From NCBI GenBank assembly GCA_022376925.1, contig JAIOJX010000004.1, forward strand, positions 122,041,123 to 122,105,122: a DNA stretch of 64,000 nucleotides, in the 5' to 3' direction. The notes beneath the pieces are model-generated. The model searched no databases. It saw only the letters and a program-made list of their open reading frames with translations, and was not told where the DNA came from. The position numbers and the translations under genes are program-made. This stretch comes from Tragulus kanchil (taxonomy: Eukaryota; Chordata; Mammalia; Artiodactyla; Tragulidae). Shown here in pieces: positions 47,306 to 58,187 of this stretch. Each line of letters starts with the position of its first letter. Within the stretch, counting starts at the first letter, position 1.

Positions 47306-49236
47306 TTTTGATTTCCATTTGCATGGAATATCTTTTTCCAGCCTCTTACTTTCAGTCTATGGGTGTCTCTAGGTCTGAAGTGGGTCTCTTGTAAACAGCA
47401 TATATATGGGTCATGTTTCTTGATCCATTCAGCCAACCTGTGTCATTTGGTTGGAGCATTTAATCCATTTACATTCAAAGTAATTATTGATACAAATGTT
47501 CCTATTGTCATCTTCTTAGAGGTTTGGGGTTTGATTTGTAGGACTTCTTCTACTCTTGTATTTATTGGCTATATCAGGCCCTTTAACACCTGTTGTAGGG
47601 CTGGTTTTGTGGTACAGAATTCTTTTAGTTTCTGTCTGTCTGAGAAGCTTTTGACTTCTCCATCAATTCTGAATGAGATTCTTGCTGGGTAGAGAATTCT
47701 TGGTTGGAGGTTATTCTCTTTTAGCCATTTAAATGTGTCCTGCCATTCTCTTCTGGCCTGCAGGGTTTCTGTTGAGAGATCCACAGTTAGATGTATGGGG
47801 TTTCCTTTATATGTTATTTGTTGTTTGCTTCTAGCTGCTTTTAGTAATCTGTCTTTATATTTAGTATGCATTAGTTTGACTGGAATGTGCCTTGGTGTAT
47901 TTCTTCTGGGGTTTATCCTGTATGGAACTCTTTGTGCTTCTTGGACTTGGTTGACAATTTCCTTTCCCATGCTGGGGAAGTTTTCCACTATAATCTCTTC
48001 AAAAAATTTTTCGTAACCTTTCTTTCCCTCTTCCTCCTCTGGAACTCCTATAATTCTAATTTTGGTGCGTTTGATATTGTCCCAGAGGTCTCTGCTGCTA
48101 TCCTCAGTTCTTTTAATTCTTTCGGCTCTGTTCTGTCCTCAGTATTTACCTCAACCATTCTATCTTCCAGCTCACTTATCCGTTCTTCAGCCTCCGATAC
48201 TCTACTGTTGAGGCCTTCTATAGTATTTTTGAGTTCAGCAATTGAGTTGGTGGTCTCTATTTGCTTATTTTTGATTTCCATTTGCATGGAATATCTTTTT
48301 CCAGCCTCTTACTTTCAGTCTATGGGTGTCTCTAGGTCTGAAGTGGGTCTCTTGTAAACAGCATATATATGGGTCATGTTTCTTGATCCATTCAGCCAAC
48401 CTGTGTCATTTGGTTGGAGCATTTAATCCATTTACATTCAAAGTAATTATTGATACAAATGTTCCTATTGTCATCTTCTTAGAGGTTTGGGGTTTGATTT
48501 GTAGGACTTCTTCTACTCTTGTATTTATTGGCTATATCAGGCCCTTTAACACCTGTTGTAGGGCTGGTTTTGTGGTACAGAATTCTTTTAGTTTCTGTCT
48601 GTCTGAGAAGCTTTTGACTTCTCCATCAATTCTGAATGAGATTCTTGCTGGGTAGAGAATTCTTGGTTGGAGGTTATTCTCTTTTAGCCATTTAAATGTG
48701 TCCTGCCATTCTCTTCTGGCCTGCAGGGTTTCTGTTGAGAGATCCACAGTTAGATGTATGGGGTTTCCTTTATATGTTATTTGTTGTTTGCTTCTAGCTG
48801 CTTTTAGTAATCTGTCTTTATATTTAGTATGCATTAGTTTGACTGGAATGTGCCTTGGTGTATTTCTTCTGGGGTTTATCCTGTATGGAACTCTTTGTGC
48901 TTCTTGGACTTGGTTGACAATTTCCTTTCCCATGCTGGGGAAGTTTTCCACTATAATCTCTTCAAAAAATTTTTCGTAACCTTTCTTTCCCTCTTCCTCC
49001 TCTGGAACTCCTATAATTCTAATTTTGGTGCGTTTGATATTGTCCCAGAGGTCTCTGCTGCTATCCTCAGTTCTTTTAATTCTTTCGGCTCTGTTCTGTC
49101 CTCAGTATTTACCTCAACCATTCTATCTTCCAGCTCACTTATCCGTTCTTCAGCCTCCGATACTCTACTGTTGAGGCCTTCTATAGTATTTTTGAGTTCA
49201 GCAATTGAGTTGGTGGTCTCTATTTGCTTATTTTTC
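47306..49236. repeat. Direct duplication 13: two 963-bp copies across L1 ORF1/ORF2
   Basis: Copies run 47306-48268 and 48269-49231 (similarity ends about 49236), sharing 'cttattttt' type text at the joint. The unit covers the ORF1 C-terminal half and the ORF2 start. Confidence 0.93.
47569..48287 (-). pseudogene. False second copy of L1 ORF1 C-terminal part
   Basis: Same protein blocks as in 48532-49231, including the same frameshift, with the frame at 47569-47988 translating identically. It exists only because of duplication 13 and should not be counted as another gene or element. Confidence 0.88.
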
Positions 49237-49424
49237 ATTTCCTGCATGTCTTTTCTCAGTGCACTAATTTCCTCTAATATTCTTTTTTTGGTGTTTTGCA
49301 TCCTCATTAGTATAGTTTTTCTGAATTCTCTTTCAGATAATTTGTCTATCTCCTCCTCTGTCATTTGAAGCTGTGATTCTCTAGCTTGGTCCTTCATTTG
49401 TGCAGTGTTTCTCTGTCGTTTCAT
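48532..49424 (-). pseudogene. L1 ORF1 (RNA-binding chaperone), one frameshift
   Basis: The nucleic-acid chaperone that coats L1 RNA, about 297 codons. It starts 'MKRQRNTAQMKDQARESQLQ'. A long heptad-rich coiled coil follows ('EISALRKDMQEMKNKQIETT', 'SRVSEAEERISELEDRMVEV'). The RRM and C-terminal parts ('GKEIVNQVQEAQRVPYRINP', 'NTPRHIPVKLMHTKYKDRLL', 'SKQQITYKGNPIHLTVDLST') are in another frame. The shift lies near 49075-49095 in an A-rich run, so it may be a base-calling error or real decay. The stop is about 57 bases before the ORF2 start, as read within one copy of duplication 13. Confidence 0.88.
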
Positions 49425-51321
49425 TGTTAGGTTAGTTTTTGTTTCTTTGTGGGTGTCTGTGTGTACGGAGTTCTTTTCCCCACCAGGCTTCTTGGTTGAA
49501 TTCTGCCTTCCTTTGGGTTTCTGTCCTTCTAGAAGGGTTCAATGGTTTCTGTCTTGGGTGGCGTTAGGTCTTGTTTACAGGTGAACAATCTCTAGTGTTG
49601 TATGTTCTTTGATAGTGTGGGATCTTGGAATCAGGGCTTCTACTCCGAGGATCCTTGGTTTGATGATTGGTCAGGGGGTGTAGGCTCTATGTCTGGTTTG
49701 CTATGGTGTTCCATGATATTAGTTCAAATACTAGCATCTGAGGAGCAAGAGGTGTGTCCCTGGTGGGTGACAGTCATAAAAACATGCAGATGCTTTCTAA
49801 ATAGTCATAAGATATACATACATACACAGCAATAACCACATCTAACCACTCTTACAGTGACAAAGCACAGGAAACTTTTCTGGCAGACGATGCTATCAAA
49901 GATGGTACTTGCCCGTTAAGCTCTGAATTAATTAAACTAGTGCCTGGAAAAATAGATCTTGGGTAAGGTCCTGGCTTGGACTATTTCACTGAAAGCAATT
50001 TTTAACTAAGACATGTGTTGGGGGTGAGGAGGTGGAGAGTGTATGGGTAATGAGAAGGAATAGATTCGTCTTGGAAGGATTTTATAGGGTTATGTAGGCA
50101 AGATTAGTGTGTTGTATTGTTTAGTACAGCTGGAAGAGAATAGTGGAGACAGGAAGGTAGGAAATATTTATCTAGGGGGTAGTGGTAGATAGGAGAAAGT
50201 TTTAGATTTAGAACATAGAGGGAGGAAGGAGTGGGAAAGAGGAAAGAAAATTAGAAGTTCAAGAATTAAAATTTTTTTAAAAATTAATAATTAAAAATTA
50301 AAAAGGGAAGAGAAACTTAATAAGAAGAGACAAAAGAAAAAGAGAAAAAAGAAAAAAAAAACCAAACCTGACCGATCAAACGAATAAACAGAACCGTCTG
50401 CAACAGATAAACAAAAAAGCTAAATACTGTCCCTGGTTTTTATCCTCTCATCTGTCTGGTGGAAGCCAATCTGCTCTCGATGGTATTGTCTTGATGATGT
50501 AGCCTTTCCTTTATGGCACCGGTCTGCAAGCTCAGGTGCTGGCCGGGACTGCGGGCTGATCCAGTCCGTCGGGCGGGGGACCGCGGCACGCGTGCAATCC
50601 CATGTTGGACGGGGGCGCCCTGGCTCTTCCGCGCACCCGTCTGTAGCCTCCAATACCTGCGCTTCTCACGGCTTCCTCCGCTGCGGGTGCAGCTATGGGG
50701 GTGCACGGGCTCCTCTGCCACTGGAGCGCGCGCACTGCCAGTTATGCATCCAAGTTCCCCGTCTGGCTCGAGCCCGGTCCCTGGTCAGTAATCTGTGGGT
50801 GACTTCCCCTTCAGCCAGTCCCCCACTAGGAGTGTTTGAACTCACCCGGTGCCAGGCAGAAAGTCGCGATTTTCGCCTAACCAAGCGGCACGATTTTCAC
50901 ACTGGGCGCTCCCTCCCATCTCCCGGTGGCTAGGCAGCACTCGTTCCTTCCTGCCCTGCTCCAGTATCCTGTCTTCGCAGTGTCTTAATTTCTGCCGGCG
51001 ATCCGGGCAGAGTCTTGGAGCTTTCACGTTGATCGCTGCCCTCTATCCCCTGAGCCTCCGCTTAGGCCCCCTTTTAGGGCACTTGCTGGCACGCTCTCCG
51101 TAGGTGCGGTCTGGCATGGCGGTTAGGATAGTGGTTCTTAGAACTGTAGCTCCGGGAAATTTCTGGCTGTTCACTCTTCTACTCTCACGGATCTATGGAA
51201 TTCTTCTGTCATCTAGCGGCTGGTTTGTTGGTGGTGGTTCATTTCTTGATTAGTTCTGGTGATTCTGTTGGGAGGCTGATGAAATCTTCCCCTCATTCCT
51301 CCGCCATCTTGGCTCCTCACC
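49425..51321 (-). promoter_or_regulatory. L1 5' UTR / internal promoter region
   Basis: About 1.9 kb between the element start and the ORF1 start codon. The outer 0.9 kb (roughly 50440-51321) is strongly GC- and CpG-rich compared with the AT-rich surroundings, as expected of an L1 internal promoter. An A/T-rich low-complexity block follows at 50265-50360. Short frames within it, up to 113 codons, are compositional. Confidence 0.75.
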
Positions 51322-52939
51322 TCCATCACTTTTTAAATTCCTACTTTCTCTCCTGCTCTGGAAATGCAAGTCTCATGCCATTTTGAAACACAACCATAGC
51401 CTTATCATTTTTCCATGACGTGATCAAGCCTTGGACTCTCTGTCAGTTTGTTAAATAATCAAGTATATTGGCCCAAAGAGGCAGAAGAGACACTCAAGTC
51501 TAGGATCTCAAGTTACTTACTGAATTACAAAGAAATACTGAAATCATACCACTGAACACTTTCATTCCACCTTTTATCTATAGCATATAGGGAGAAAACA
51601 GGGTTAGCACCAATATCAATAAGAGACATCAAAATTAGGGAAAATTTTGCCTCCATTTTAACAACTACTTTATGATGTTTAGGTAGCATTTTTAAAATTA
51701 CTGATTTAGAAAAAAAATACAAACATTGATTGGTATGGAATTCAGATTTGCAGTATACTGGCCAGCCTTAGTAGTTGTCCAAAAAATCTAACAGATCAAT
51801 TTGCCCCTAGAGTACAAGCAGTGCCACTTCCCCAGTTAGGCTCCTCTGCCACTGGAGCGCGCACTAGTTCCCGCCGTCTGGCTCGAGCCCGGTCCCTGGT
51901 CAGTAATCTGTGGGTGACTTCCCCTTCAGCCAGTCCCCCACTAGGAGTGTTTGAACTCACCCGGTGCCAGGCAGAAAGTCGCGATTTTCGCCTAACCAAG
52001 CGGCACGATTTTCACACTGGGCGCTCCCTCCCATCTCCCGGTGGCTAGGCAGCACTCGTTCCTTCCTGCCCTGCTCCAGTATCCTGTCTTCGCAGTGTCT
52101 TAATTTCTGCCGGCGATCCGGGCAGAGTCTTGGAGCTTTCACGTTGATCGCTGCCCTCTATCCCCTGAGCCTCCGCTTAGGCCCCCTTTTAGGGCACTTG
52201 CTGGCACGCTCTCCGTAGGTGCGGTCTGGCATGGCGGTTAGGATAGTGGTTCTTAGAACTGTAGCTCCGGGAAATTTCTGGCTGTTCACTCTTCTACTCT
52301 CACGGATCTATGGAATTCTTCTGTCATCTAGCGGCTGGTTTGTTGGTGGTGGTTCATTTCTTGATTAGTTCTGGTGATTCTGTTGGGAGGCTGATGAAAT
52401 CTTCCCCTCATTCCTCCGCCATCTTGGCTCCTCACCTCCATCACTTTTTAAATTCCTACTTTCTCTCCTGCTCTGGAAATGCAAGTCTCATGCCATTTTG
52501 AAACACAACCATAGCCTTATCATTTTTCCATGACGTGATCAAGCCTTGGACTCTCTGTCAGTTTGTTAAATAATCAAGTATATTGGCCCAAAGAGGCAGA
52601 AGAGACACTCAAGTCTAGGATCTCAAGTTACTTACTGAATTACAAAGAAATACTGAAATCATACCACTGAACACTTTCATTCCACCTTTTATCTATAGCA
52701 TATAGGGAGAAAACAGGGTTAGCACCAATATCAATAAGAGACATCAAAATTAGGGAAAATTTTGCCTCCATTTTAACAACTACTTTATGATGTTTAGGTA
52801 GCATTTTTAAAATTACTGATTTAGAAAAAAAATACAAACATTGATTGGTATGGAATTCAGATTTGCAGTATACTGGCCAGCCTTAGTAGTTGTCCAAAAA
52901 ATCTAACAGATCAATTTGCCCCTAGGAGTACAAGCAGTG
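50708..52939. repeat. Direct duplication 14: two ~1.1-kb copies over the L1 5' end and its flank
   Basis: Copies run 50708-51823 and 51839-52939. The left end of copy 2 is damaged: 'cactgccagttatgcatcca' and following text is replaced by 'cactagttcccgc', and one 'cg' pair is missing. A second L1 5' end therefore seems to exist at 51839-52436 but is an image. Its right part overlaps duplication 15, so about 470 bp occur three times. Confidence 0.92.
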
Positions 52940-54826
52940 AAAAGTGAAAGTGAATGGGCAAGCCATGAAATTCTCTAGGCAGGAGTACTGGAGTAGGTAG
53001 CCTTTCCCTTCTCCAGGTAATCTTCCTGACTGAGGGATCAAACTTAGGTCTCCTGCATCACAGATGGATTCTTTTGCCAGTTGAGTTACAAGAGAATCCC
53101 AGGAGCACAAACAGATCCTAGTCCAACTCATCTCTTTTATCTATTAGTATTTCTTGTTCTGACCTCATAACTGACCCAGCTGTATACAGAGCCTCGTCAT
53201 ATACTTCACCATCTCAGCTCCTTAAGTGAACTTTACAGTGCCTCATGAACTATAAAAGCTTAAATTGATAATAATAATTTTATTTTTTAAGTTTTTATTT
53301 TTGTACTACTTTAAATTTTACTCCCCATATATCATATTACAATATTTCCATTACAATATTACAAAATATATGCTATATTCCTCATGTTGTACAATATATC
53401 CTTGGGTCTATCTTGCATGTGATAGCTTATATCTCCTACTCTCCCATCCCTATGCTGCCCCCTAAACACATACTGATAACACTAGTTGTTCTCTGTATCT
53501 GTGAGTCTGCTTTTTTTTGTTATGCTCACTTGTTTGTTGTATATCTTAGATCCCACATATAAGTTTATCATATAGTATTTGTCTTTCTCTGACATATTTC
53601 AATTAGCATAATGCCTTCCAAGTCTATTTCTCAATCGCAGAATTTCATTCTGGAAATGCAAGTCTCATGCCATTTTGAAACACAACCATAGCCTTATCAT
53701 TTTCCATGACGTGATCAAGCCTTGGACTCTCTGTCAGTTTGTTAAATAATCAAGTATATTGGCCCAAAGAGGCAGAAGAGACACTCAAGTCTAGGATCTC
53801 AAGTTACTTACTGAATTACAAAGAAATACTGAAATCATACCACTGAACACTTTCATTCCACCTTTTATCTATAGCATATAGGGAGAAAACAGGGTTAGCA
53901 CCAATATCAATAAGAGACATCAAAATTAGGGAAAATTTTGCCTCCATTTTAACAACTACTTTATGATGTTTAGGTAGCATTTTTAAAATTACTGATTTAG
54001 AAAAAAAATACAAACATTGATTGGTATGGAATTCAGATTTGCAGTATACTGGCCAGCCTTAGTAGTTGTCCAAAAAATCTAACAGATCAATTTGCCCCTA
54101 GGAGTACAAGCAGTGAAAAGTGAAAGTGAATGGGCAAGCCATGAAATTCTCTAGGCAGGAGTACTGGAGTAGGTAGCCTTTCCCTTCTCCAGGTAATCTT
54201 CCTGACTGAGGGATCAAACTTAGGTCTCCTGCATCACAGATGGATTCTTTTGCCAGTTGAGTTACAAGAGAATCCCAGGAGCACAAACAGATCCTAGTCC
54301 AACTCATCTCTTTTATCTATTAGTATTTCTTGTTCTGACCTCATAACTGACCCAGCTGTATACAGAGCCTCGTCATATACTTCACCATCTCAGCTCCTTA
54401 AGTGAACTTTACAGTGCCTCATGAACTATAAAAGCTTAAATTGATAATAATAATTTTATTTTTTAAGTTTTTATTTTTGTACTACTTTAAATTTTACTCC
54501 CCATATATCATATTACAATATTTCCATTACAATATTACAAAATATATGCTATATTCCTCATGTTGTACAATATATCCTTGGGTCTATCTTGCATGTGATA
54601 GCTTATATCTCCTACTCTCCCATCCCTATGCTGCCCCCTAAACACATACTGATAACACTAGTTGTTCTCTGTATCTGTGAGTCTGCTTTTTTTTGTTATG
54701 CTCACTTGTTTGTTGTATATCTTAGATCCCACATATAAGTTTATCATATAGTATTTGTCTTTCTCTGACATATTTCAATTAGCATAATGCCTTCCAAGTC
54801 TATCCATGTTGCTGCAAATCGCAGAA
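52473..54826. repeat. Direct duplication 15: two ~1,176-bp copies
   Basis: Copies run 52473-53649 and 53650-54826. The first copy is degraded near its right end, where 'ctatccatgttgctgcaaat' becomes 'ctatttctcaat'. One T is lost in 'catttttcc' versus 'cattttcc' at the left end of the second copy. Confidence 0.92.
52938..53100 (-). mobile_element. Bov-tA SINE, minus strand, shortened
   Basis: 'ctctaggcaggagtactgga', 'ttctccaggtaatcttcctg', 'caaacttaggtctcctgcat' and 'ttgccagttgagttacaag'. Target duplication aggagtacaagcag (52924-52937) and aggagcacaaacag (53101-53114). An image at about 54115-54276 comes from duplication 15. Confidence 0.88.
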
Positions 54827-55525
54827 TTTCATTCTCTTTATGGCTGAGTAGTATTCTATTATATATACGCAACATCTTCATTCATTCATCTGCTGCTAGC
54901 CATTTAGCTTGCTTCCATGTCTTAGCAATTGCAAACAATGCTGCCATGAACACTGGGGTGTATGTACCTTTTCAAATTACTGTTTTTGTTTTTTTCAAAT
55001 ATATAAACCCAGGAGTAGAATTGCTAGGTCAAATGGAAATTCTATTTGTAGCTTTTTAGAAACTTACTGTTTTCCACAATTGTTGCACCAATTTACATTC
55101 CCACCAACAGTGTACAAGGGTTCCTTTTTCTCCACATCCTCACCAACATTTATTAGTTGTACTCTTTTTTTGATGACAGCCATTCTGACAAGTGTGAAGT
55201 GATATCTATCTCATTGTGGTTCTGATTTGCATTTCCCTGACAATTAGTGATGCTGATCTTTTTTTTTTTAATGTCCCTTTTGGCCATCTGTATGTGTTTT
55301 TTGGAAAAATGCTTATTCAAGTCTTCTTTTCATTTTTAATCGTTTTTTATTTGTTTGTATTTCTGATGTTGAGTTATATGAGCTGTTTATATATTTTGGA
55401 TTTAACTCCGCGTCAGTCATATCATTTGCAAATGCTTTTTCCCATTCAGTCTGTCACATTTTGGTTTTGTAAGTTTAAGTAGGTCCCACTTGCTTATATT
55501 TGTTCTTATTTCCTTCCCTTTAGGA

Positions 55526-55716
55526 CAGCAGTCCCTAACTTTTTTGGCACCAGGGACCAGTTTCATGGAAGACAAATTTTCCATGCACCAGGAGTAGGGG
55601 ATGGTTTCAGAATGCTTCAAGAGCATTACAGTCATTCTGCACCTTATTTCTAATCTAATGTCATCACTGATATAACAGGAGGTACCAGTCCACAGCCTGG
55701 AAGTTGGGGACTTGCA
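55526..55716 (-). mobile_element. Non-autonomous hAT transposon, MER1/Charlie-like
   Basis: Ends 'cagcagtccctaac' and 'gttggggacttgca' are inverted repeats. A perfect 8-bp target duplication, ctttagga, lies at 55518-55525 and 55717-55724. The internal 'ggcaccagggaccagtttca' and 'ggaagacaaattttccatgc' are characteristic of this group. About 191 bp, inserted in the old L1. Opposite in orientation to the copy at 7928. Confidence 0.85.
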
Positions 55717-56420
55717 CTTTAGGAGACAGATTCTAAAGCAGATTCTAAGCAGAACATTGTTGTTTCAATTTATGTTGAAGAGTAGACATGCCTGTTTTCC
55801 TCTAGGAATTTTAAAGTATCTGGTCTTACCTTTAGGCCTTTAATCCATTTTCAGTTCATTTTTGTATATGATGTTTTAAAATGTTCTAATTTCATTCTTT
55901 TATAGATAGCTATCCAGTTTTCCTAGTGCCACTTGTTGAAGAGACTGTCTTTTCTACCTCATATATTCTTGCCTCCTTCGTCATAGATTAATTGACCATG
56001 TGTGGGTCTATTATGAGGCTCTTCATCATGTTCCACTGACCTATGCTTCTGTTTCTGCACCAGTACCACACTGTTTTGATTGCTGTAGCTTTGCAGTATA
56101 GTCTGAAATCAGGGAGTATGATTCTTCCAGCTCTGTTCTTCTTTCCCAAAATTATTTTAGCTATTTGGGGTTTTTTGTGTTTCCAAACAAATTTTTAAAC
56201 TATTTGTTCTAGTTCTGTAAAAAATGAAATTGGTATTTTGATAGGAACTGAAATGAATCTGTAAATTGCATTGGGCAGTATGGTCATTTTAACAATATCA
56301 GGTATTCTAATCCAAGAATATGTATCTTTTTCCATATTTGTATTGTCTTCAAGTTCTTTCAGCAGTGCATTACAGTTTTCGGAGTACAGGTCTTTTGCCT
56401 TTGAGACTAAGTTTTATTTA

Positions 56421-56448
56421 TACACACACACGCACACACACACACACA
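56421..56448 (+). repeat. Short (CA)n tract
   Basis: About 28 bases of CA with one CG variant, inside the old minus-strand L1. Confidence 0.9.
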
Positions 56449-56850
56449 TTATGGTAAATGGGACTGTTTCCCTAATTTCTCTTTTTGATGTTTCATTTCT
56501 ATATGTTAATTTTATATCCTATAACTTTACCAAATTCATTGATGAGCTCTACTAGTTTTCTGGTGACATCTTTAGGATTTTCTACATATAGTATCATGTC
56601 AGTTATGAAGCGTGACAGTTCTGCTTCTTCCTTTCCAATATGGATTGTCCATTTCTTCTAGGTTGTCTGTTTTATTGACATACAGTTGTTTGTAAGTCTA
56701 TTATGATCCTTTGTATTTCTGTAGTATTGGTTGTAAATCTTCCTTTTTCATTTCTCATTTTACTGATTTGGGATCTTTCCCTTTTTTTTCTTGACAAGTC
56801 TGGGTAAAGGTTTATCAATACAGTTTATCTTTTTAAAGAGCCAGCTTTTA

Positions 56851-56970
56851 ATTATGTATATCTGTAAACAAGAAAACTCTGTAAAAACATATAACAATAA
56901 CTTCGCTGTACACCTGAAGTTAATGCAACATTGTAAAGCAAATATACACCAATTTTTAAAAAAAAAAATA
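56851..56970 (+). mobile_element. Very short L1 3' tail insertion
   Basis: Only the last part of an L1 3' UTR ('tgtatatctgtaaacaagaa', 'acttcgctgtacacctgaag', 'gcaacattgtaaagcaaata') plus an A-run. It lies opposite in strand to the host L1. Target duplication agccagctttta (56839-56850) and agccatctttta (56971-56982) shows an independent, severely 5'-truncated insertion. Confidence 0.82.
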
Positions 56971-57263
56971 AGCCATCTTTTAGATTTCATTGATCTTTTC
57001 TATTTTTTTAGTTTCTATTTCATTGAGTTCTGTTCTGATCTTTATGATTTCTCTCCTTCTATTAACTGGAGTCTTCTTTCTCTAGTTCCTTTACATATAA
57101 GATTAAGTGTTTATTTGAGACTTTTCTTGTCTCAGGTAAGGTTGTATTGCTATCAGTTTTCTTCCTGAAACTGTTTTTGCTGTATCCCATAGGCTTTGGA
57201 TCATCAGGTTTTTATTTTCATTTGTCTCTAGGCATTTTCTTCTATTTCTTCAGTGATCCATTG

Positions 57264-57650
57264 CTAATTACCTGACCCTAAAGTACAGTGATTATTCTGG
57301 ATTATCCAGGCAGGTTATCATGAGGTCTTGGAGACAAGAAGAGTCAAGTCATTCAATGTGAGAAGGAATTAACTTGCCATTGCTGGCTCTGAAGATGGAG
57401 AAAGGGAACAGCCACAAGTCAAGAAATGTGGGGCAGCCTACAGAAGCTGGAAAAGGCAAGGAAACAGATTCTGCTCTAGAGCCTCCAGAAGGAATACAGC
57501 CCTGCTGATGCCCAGTGAATCCATTAGAATCCAGGGAAATCCATTTCAGACTTCAGAATTTCAAAGTGATTATTGTCTTATAGTAAAAATTATATTTTAA
57601 AATGTTATACTTTATAGTATTTTGATTACAACCTAGACAGTGCATTGTCT
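57264..57650. other. Unique intergenic DNA, nothing recognised
   Basis: A slightly more GC-balanced stretch between the old L1 and the next L1 insertion, with no repeat or frame recognised. Confidence 0.45.
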
Positions 57651-57664
57651 AAATAGCTTCAACA

Positions 57665-58187
57665 GCTCTGGTACATATATACAATAGAATACTACTCAGC
57701 TGTTAAAAGAAATGCAGAAGACTCAGTCCTAATGAAGTGGCTGGCTCTAGAACCTATCATAAAAAGTGAAGTAAGTCAAAAAGAGAAAGACAAATACAGT
57801 ATACTAACACACATATATGGAATCTAGTAGGACGGTCTTGGTAACACACGTAGGGAACTCATGGAAAAACAGACAGAACATAGACATAGGTACATTGTGG
57901 GGAAGAAATAGGGAGGGGGAGGCATGGAGGGAGCAACATGGAAACCTATACTGTTACGTATGGAAAAGATAGCTAGTGTCATTGTGCTAAGGGAACAGGA
58001 GTGCTTACAATGGCATGGGGCGATGGTCCGGAGGGGTGGGATGGGGGGAACTTGGGGGGGTGGGGACCATGGATATGCATATGACTGATCTGGGAACATA
58101 CATGTCTGTGAACAACAAAACTCTGTAAAACCTTTAAAATAAAGAATTTTTAAAAACACCACAAAATAAATAAATAAGTAAATAAAC
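57665..58187 (+). mobile_element. Young L1 3' end, 5'-truncated
   Basis: The end of ORF2 and the 3' UTR of the same L1 type as the full-length element (shared 'agcaacatggaaacctatac', 'catatgactgatctgggaac', 'gtgaacaacaaaactctgta'), ending in an A-rich tail. A perfect 14-bp target duplication, aaatagcttcaaca, lies at 57651-57664 and 58188-58201. The 121-codon minus-strand frame across it is antisense to this 3' UTR and meaningless. Confidence 0.9.

Larger units (their letters stand above)
41897..47511 (-). pseudogene. L1 ORF2 (endonuclease / reverse transcriptase), disrupted
   Basis: Start codon at 47511-47509. A TGA at 47445-47443 soon after, replacing the expected arginine CGA, looks like CpG decay. 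The endonuclease part (47436-46444) shows 'KKHDPYICCLQETHFRP', 'NTIIVGDFNTPLTPMDRSS' and 'LDHNAMRLEI'. A frameshift near 46485 follows. The RT begins in the next frame ('[20 protein letters not shown]', '[18 protein letters not shown]'). A second shift near 44660 precedes '[20 protein letters not shown]' and the catalytic 'LFADDMILY'. The cysteine motif '[18 protein letters not shown]' ends the protein, and an early TAA replaces GAA after 'LLGLYPD'. Duplications 11 and 12 repeat parts; the real frame needs them collapsed. Confidence 0.9.
41298..51321 (-). mobile_element. Full-length ruminant L1, inflated by three assembly duplications
   Basis: The 3' end is a T-run at the left. The 5' end is the GC-rich leader at the right, beginning in its own sense with 'gaggagccaagatggcggag'. 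A 13-bp target duplication, tccatcacttttt, lies at both sides (41285-41297 and 51322-51334), proving a single complete insertion. Order in element sense: 5' UTR (about 1.9 kb), ORF1, ORF2, 3' UTR, poly-A. The span of 10.0 kb shrinks to about 7.0 kb after removing duplications 11, 12 and 13. Confidence 0.92.
54441..57263 (-). repeat. Old cetartiodactyl-type L1, minus strand
   Basis: Reverse-complement L1 from 3' UTR ('gttgtacaatatatccttgg', 'gttctctgtatctgtgagtc') through ORF2. The minus-sense ORF2 text is recognisable from antisense blocks such as 'tttccacaattgttgcacca', 'gctgtagctttgcagtatag', 'ttctagttctgtaaaaaatg' and 'tgtatcccataggctttgga'. Coding capacity is gone. A hAT element, a CA run and an L1 tail interrupt it. 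Its 3' end is also imaged at 53265-53640 by duplication 15. Confidence 0.8.

Noticed and set aside
41298..49431. Several independent L1 copies in tandem
   Set aside because: The copies are near-identical, share the same frameshifts, and one target duplication frames the whole. Collapsing three duplications restores a single element.
50440..51321. CpG island of a host gene promoter
   Set aside because: It is the 5' leader of the minus-strand L1, directly bounded by the element's target duplication, with the expected 'gccaagatggcgga' start.
51839..52436. A second, solo L1 5' end beside the full-length L1
   Set aside because: It is the image of 50708-51321 produced by duplication 14, including the same downstream unique flank.
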